Assembly: GCF_900106645.1 (NCBI RefSeq)
Contig: NZ_FNMV01000002.1
Location: 248,001 to 312,000 of the forward strand
Origin: Flavobacterium degerlachei
GTDB taxonomy: Bacteria > Bacteroidota > Bacteroidia > Flavobacteriales > Flavobacteriaceae
Reading direction: 5' to 3'
Length of the DNA: 64,000 bases
Positions 60,522 through 64,000 of the stretch are shown piece after piece (positions within the stretch are counted from its first letter, which is position 1; every line of letters starts with the position of its first letter). A program made the position numbers and the translations under genes. Under the pieces are notes generated by a model. The model did no database searches and was not told the origin of the DNA. It worked only from the letters and a program-made list of their open reading frames with translations.

Positions 60522-61784
60522 TTAAGCGTCTAAATCAACAGTAGTTTTTGATGCTATTTCTTTATAAGTTCCGTTTTCTAATTTCTCACGAATCGCTTCA
60601 AAAGCAACTAGTGTTTCATCAATATCTGATAATGAATGTGAAGTTGTAGGTATCATTCTCAATAAGATAATTCCTTTTGGAATTACAGGATAGATCACGA
60701 TCGATAAGAAAATACTGTAGTTTTCTCTTAAGTCGTTTACCATAATCATAGCTTCTGGCACACTTCCTTCAAGATATACTGGTGTAACACAAGTATTAGT
60801 ATCTCCAATATTGAAATTTCTAGAACGCAATCCGCTTTGTAATGCATTTACGTTTTCCCAAAGTTTGTCTTTCAATTCTGGATGATTACGTAACAATTCC
60901 AAACGTTTCAACGAACCAATTGTTTGAATCATTGGTAATGATTTAGCAAACATTTGAGAACGCATGTTGTATTTAAGGTAATCAATAATGTCTTTATCAG
61001 CAGCTACAAATGCACCAATGTTAGCCATTGATTTTGCAAAAGTTGAAAAATAAACATCAATATCATCCTGAACTCCTTGTTCCTCACCTGCTCCAGCACC
61101 TGTTTTTCCTAGTGTTCCAAAACCATGTGCATCATCTACAAGTAAACGGAAATTGTATTTTTGCTTCATAGCAACAATCTCTTTCAATTTTCCTTGTTGT
61201 CCACGCATTCCAAAAACACCTTCAGTAATGAATAAAATTCCTCCACCGTTTTCTTCAGCTAATTTCGTAGCACGTTGCAGGTTTTTTTCCATACTTTCAA
61301 CGTCATTATGACGGTAAGTAAAACGTTTACCCATGTGCAAACGAACACCATCAATAATACAAGCATGTGCATCTACATCATATACAATAACATCGTTTTT
61401 TGTAACCAAAGCGTCAATGATAGACACCATTCCTTGGTAACCAAAATTCAATAAATAAGCAGATTCTTTCATTACAAAAGCAGCCAATTCTTGTTCTAAT
61501 TGCTCATGATATTTAGTTTGTCCACTCATCATTCGCGCTCCCATTGGGTAAGCCGCTCCGTATTGAATTGCCGCATCTGTATCCGCTTGTCTCACCTCAG
61601 GGTGATTCGCTAAACCTAAATAGTCATTCAAACTCCAGTTCAAAATATCTTTTCCACCAAACTGCATTCTTGGACCTAACTCACCTTCTAATTTAGGAAA
61701 AACAAAATAGCCTTCAGCCTGTGAAGCCCATTTTCCTAATGGTCCTTTATTGTTTTGAATCCTTTCGAATAAATCTTTTACCAT
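60522..61784 (-). CDS. spt: Serine palmitoyltransferase or cysteate acyltransferase (alpha-oxoamine synthase)
   Basis: This 420-residue PLP enzyme joins an amino acid to an acyl thioester with loss of CO2, the first step of sphingolipid or sulfonolipid synthesis. The PLP Lys is residue 251 in STFAKSMANIGAF; His140 in DVDAHACIIDG stacks on PLP; Asp217 and His220 are in LLVDDAHGFGTLG. The SLNDYLGLANHPEV start and GARMMSGQT are typical of bacterial Spt. Bacteroidetes use close relatives either with serine (Spt) or with cysteate to give capnine lipids, and the sequence alone does not decide. A minus-7 element lies 38 bases upstream. Confidence 0.87.
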   Translation of the reverse strand: MVKDLFERIQNNKGPLGKWASQAEGYFVFPKLEGELGPRMQFGGKDILNWSLNDYLGLANHPEVRQADTDAAIQYGAAYPMGARMMSGQTKYHEQLEQELAAFVMKESAYLLNFGYQGMVSIIDALVTKNDVIVYDVDAHACIIDGVRLHMGKRFTYRHNDVESMEKNLQRATKLAEENGGGILFITEGVFGMRGQQGKLKEIVAMKQKYNFRLLVDDAHGFGTLGKTGAGAGEEQGVQDDIDVYFSTFAKSMANIGAFVAADKDIIDYLKYNMRSQMFAKSLPMIQTIGSLKRLELLRNHPELKDKLWENVNALQSGLRSRNFNIGDTNTCVTPVYLEGSVPEAMIMVNDLRENYSIFLSIVIYPVIPKGIILLRMIPTTSHSLSDIDETLVAFEAIREKLENGTYKEIASKTTVDLDA

Positions 61785-61821
61785 AATATATTTAAGTAAT
61801 AATTTTAACTTTAAGAAGCTG

Positions 61822-61829
61822 CAAAAATA
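61822..61829 (-). promoter_or_regulatory. Minus-7 element for the spt-like gene
   Basis: The minus strand reads TATTTTTG, an exact TAnnTTTG match 38 bases upstream of the start codon at 61784. Confidence 0.43.
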
Positions 61830-61892
61830 AAAATTTATATTTTATAAAGGGTTTTAAAGTAAATTTATTTTTATAAGTACCTCTTTTTGACT

Positions 61893-61968
61893 GTTAGGAG
61901 CTATTCCTGCTCTACACTATATCCACGCAAAAAAGCGTGGGATGCCGTTTCGATCAGGGCTAAAAAGT
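61893..61968. repeat. Flavobacterial intergenic repeat-like element
   Basis: This stretch starts GGAGCTATTCCTGCTCT near 61897, contains a hairpin CCACGC-A6-GCGTGG (61923-61940), and ends GGATGCCGTTTCGATCAGGG near 61959. From memory, blocks of this kind (ending in GGATGCCG...ATCAGGGCTAA) occur many times between genes in Flavobacterium genomes. It is much richer in GC than its surroundings and codes for nothing visible. There is only one copy in this window, so repetition was not checked here. Confidence 0.55.
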
Positions 61969-61989
61969 CGATTTCATCAATAAACTTTG

Positions 61990-61997
61990 TACCTTTG
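61990..61997 (+). promoter_or_regulatory. Minus-7 element for the NYN-domain gene
   Basis: TACCTTTG matches TAnnTTTG and lies 25 bases upstream of the ATG at 62022. Confidence 0.42.
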
Positions 61998-62021
61998 ATT
62001 AAATAAATCAATTATTCATTT

Positions 62022-62825
62022 ATGGCACAAGATACAAAAGAACTAAAATTAGCTGTTCTAATAGATGCAGACAATGTTCCTTATAGTAATGTAAAAGGAA
62101 TGATGGAAGAAATAACCAAATTTGGAACACCTACAACCAAACGTATTTACGCTGATTGGACGAAACCAAATGCTGGCGGTTGGAAAGGAGTTCTACTAGA
62201 ACACGCCATTACTCCTATTCAGCAATACAGCTATACAGTAGGTAAAAATTCTTCTGATTCAGCGATGATTATTGATGCCATGGATTTATTATACTCTGAT
62301 AAAGTAGATGGTTTTTGTATCGTATCCAGCGATAGTGACTTTACTCGTTTAGCCATACGTCTTCGGGAATCTGGTATGAAGGTCATTGGAATAGGTGAGC
62401 AAAAAACACCCAACTCGTTCATTGTAGCCTGTGATAGATTTATTTACATTGAAGTTTTAGATGGTCACATTAAGAAAAAGAAGCCAAAAAGAGCTTCAGC
62501 TACTGAAACAAAAAAAGTAATTGATAAGAATACGCCAAAAGTTGTTGAAAAAGCACCTCAAAAGCCCCTTAATAAAATTGACGAACCCACTATTGATCTC
62601 ATTGAAGACTCAATAGATGACATTGCTGATGATAGTGGTTGGGCATTCCTTGGTGATGTAGGAAACCTTATCGTGAAGAAAAAACCGGAATTCGACCCTA
62701 GAAATTACGGTTTTCCAAAACTAACACCCATGCTAAAATCCTTAACTGACATTCTTGAAATCGACGAAAGGGATTCTGACAAAAAAGGAATCAAGCATGT
62801 TTATGTGCGCTTGCGTTATACCTAG
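62022..62825 (+). CDS. NYN-domain (PIN-like) protein with C-terminal OST-HTH/LOTUS-like domain
   Basis: The 267-residue protein has an N-terminal NYN nuclease-like domain (about 8-150) with acidic active-site positions: LIDADNVPY (Asp14, Asp16), DSAMIIDAMDLL and IVSSDSDFTRLA. A linker rich in Lys, Pro and Asp follows, and then a C-terminal region (about 205-267, GFPKLTPMLKSLTDILEIDE) that fits an OST-HTH/LOTUS domain, an RNA-binding fold. The pair suggests an RNA nuclease or RNA-binding regulator. Its stop overlaps by four bases with the stop of the convergent kinase gene. Confidence 0.85.
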   Translation: MAQDTKELKLAVLIDADNVPYSNVKGMMEEITKFGTPTTKRIYADWTKPNAGGWKGVLLEHAITPIQQYSYTVGKNSSDSAMIIDAMDLLYSDKVDGFCIVSSDSDFTRLAIRLRESGMKVIGIGEQKTPNSFIVACDRFIYIEVLDGHIKKKKPKRASATETKKVIDKNTPKVVEKAPQKPLNKIDEPTIDLIEDSIDDIADDSGWAFLGDVGNLIVKKKPEFDPRNYGFPKLTPMLKSLTDILEIDERDSDKKGIKHVYVRLRYT

Positions 62826-64000
62826 ACTAAGTTTTTTATTACCTGAAACAAAGTTTCTTTATTAATTGGCTTAGTTAGATAATGATTCATTCCTATTTCT
62901 GCTACTCGTGACTTGGTGCTTTCCATAACATCAGCCGTTAGAGCAATAATAGGAATGTTTGAATTATCCTGTCCCACTTCACCATTTCTGATCGCAATGG
63001 TAGCTTCATAACCATCCATAACCGGCATTTGTAGATCCATTAAAACAACATCTATTGCATTCGTTTTAAAAGCATCTAAACCCTCTTGACCATTATTTGC
63101 ATATATAACGGTAGTATTCAGCCATTTTTTAGTGATCATTTTGATCACCATCTGATTCATCGAATTGTCTTCGACCACCAGAATCGTTTTTCCTCCTAAA
63201 TCATATACTACAGCTTCTGTAGCAATGGTTTCAAGCTTTTTTTGTTCAACAACATCAAAATCAATCGTGATGTTGCAGCTTGTTCCTTTTCCTACATAAC
63301 TATTCATGGCTATTGTTCCGTTTTGCATATCCACAATGGTTTTTACAATGTAAAGCCCCAGTCCCAGTCCGCCAAACTTTCTCTTGTTATCAATACTATT
63401 TTGAGAAAAAGAATCAAAAATACTATCTAACTTTTCTTTCGGGATACCTACACCGGAATCAGTGACTGTAATTATTAAACTTGCCCTATTATTCTCTTTA
63501 ATTTGAGTTTCTATTTCAAATTTTACAAATCCTTCCGAAGTAAATTTAATCGCATTGCTCAATACATTGTTTACTACTTGGCTCAGTCTGTTTTCATCTC
63601 CCATCAGTAAAGCAGGAAAACCATCTCGTTTTGTATAATGAAACTCTAACCCCTTGTCCTGAGCTCTAATTTCAGCATTTCTAGCTATTCTTTCCAAAAG
63701 TTGCAGCGGATTAAAAGCAGCATTCTCTAATTTCAATTCCTTTTTCTCAATTTTTGAAAAGTCTAAAATATCATTCACAGAACTCAATAAACCATGTGAT
63801 GAATATTTAATAACCTGACAATTCTTTTTAATCTTCTCGTCTTCTACTTCACTAGATATGGAATCAATCAAATTCATAATAGCATTTAACGGAGTTCGTA
63901 ATTCATGACTGATATTAGATAAAAAGTATGTCTTTAAGTCATTCATTTCTTCTGAACGAACTAGGGCGATGCGATTCAACTCATTTTTTTCATTTTTAAG
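62822..64000 (-). CDS. Hybrid sensor histidine kinase/response regulator, 5' part outside the window
   Basis: The frame is open to base 64000, so the N-terminal sensor region lies beyond the edge; the TTG at 63979 is not a real start. What remains: the end of a coiled coil, the H-box SNISHELRTPLNAI with phospho-accepting His, the ATPase domain (N-box VVNNVLSNAIKFTSEG, G1 DSGVGIP, G2 FGGLGLGLYIVKTI), and a C-terminal receiver (VEDNSMNQMVI, Asp in VLMDLQMPVMDGYEA, Lys in LTKPINKE). The kinase should autophosphorylate and relay to its own receiver. Its target and stimulus are unknown. Confidence 0.9.
   Translation of the reverse strand, partial: LKNEKNELNRIALVRSEEMNDLKTYFLSNISHELRTPLNAIMNLIDSISSEVEDEKIKKNCQVIKYSSHGLLSSVNDILDFSKIEKKELKLENAAFNPLQLLERIARNAEIRAQDKGLEFHYTKRDGFPALLMGDENRLSQVVNNVLSNAIKFTSEGFVKFEIETQIKENNRASLIITVTDSGVGIPKEKLDSIFDSFSQNSIDNKRKFGGLGLGLYIVKTIVDMQNGTIAMNSYVGKGTSCNITIDFDVVEQKKLETIATEAVVYDLGGKTILVVEDNSMNQMVIKMITKKWLNTTVIYANNGQEGLDAFKTNAIDVVLMDLQMPVMDGYEATIAIRNGEVGQDNSNIPIIALTADVMESTKSRVAEIGMNHYLTKPINKETLFQVIKNLV

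Noticed and set aside
63976..63979. TTG start for the hybrid kinase
   Set aside because: The frame stays open to base 64000 with coiled-coil sequence, so the protein continues beyond the window.
1..64000. CRISPR arrays, tRNA or rRNA genes, insertion sequences, prophage
   Set aside because: Read for spaced direct repeats, cloverleaf ends, transposase motifs and phage structural genes; none was found.

Overview
The window reads as chromosomal DNA of a Flavobacterium-like member of the Bacteroidota. This rests on strong AT richness, poor Shine-Dalgarno signals, many candidate TAnnTTTG minus-7 elements a short way upstream of start codons, a type IX secretion C-terminal sorting domain, and families typical of Flavobacteriia (YfhO, DUF4834, DUF937, TIGR02757). 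I see no tRNA, rRNA, CRISPR array, insertion sequence or phage gene. The identification is inference from gene content; no database was searched.

Layout. 1-4710 is housekeeping: the 3' part of a phosphoglycerate-dehydrogenase-type gene, small envelope proteins, msrA, a LolD-type ATPase and a TIGR02757 protein. 4969-18816 is the most unusual part: two related modules for a synthase-dependent surface polysaccharide. Module 1 is receiver protein, HEAT-repeat membrane protein, GT2 synthase, LtaS-like transferase with C-terminal TPRs, and YaiO-type outer-membrane barrel. Module 2 is HEAT protein, GT2 synthase, YaiO barrel, DUF4838 glycosidase-like protein and receiver protein. Between them lies about 680 bp that includes a decayed copy of the 5' end of the DEAD-box helicase gene whose intact copy follows module 2. 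That marks the edge of a duplication or insertion of module 2. 18919-31096 is housekeeping again: RNA helicase, secreted lactonase, BatA-like protein, a dihydroorotase-like protein lacking the metal-binding HxH, an esterase, a PhnP-like hydrolase, a conserved protein of unknown function, Bcp, an endonuclease III without the iron-sulfur cysteines, a 47-residue small protein and an ECF sigma factor.

31613-48046 is a beta-glucan (laminarin-type) utilisation cluster on the minus strand: two GH16 enzymes, a T9SS type B protein, a GH3 beta-glucosidase, two carbohydrate-binding lipoproteins, a glycosidase fused to a probable outer-membrane barrel, and a membrane-spanning propeller/Y_Y_Y/LuxR regulator at the upstream end. 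No SusC/SusD pair is visible here. The likely flow is regulator senses glucan fragments, surface lipoproteins bind glucan, GH16 enzymes cut it and GH3 releases glucose.

48258-64000 holds uvrA, a polysaccharide flippase/GT4/YfhO/DUF4834 block, an outer-membrane protein, a GNAT-like protein, a lipoprotein, a serine-palmitoyltransferase-type enzyme (sphingolipid or sulfonolipid synthesis), an NYN-domain protein and the 3' part of a hybrid histidine kinase running off the right edge.

The best candidate for an undescribed system is the pair of receiver/HEAT/GT2/YaiO modules. The individual families are known, but the combination suggests phosphorelay control of a polysaccharide synthase through a membrane HEAT protein, with no c-di-GMP domain in sight.
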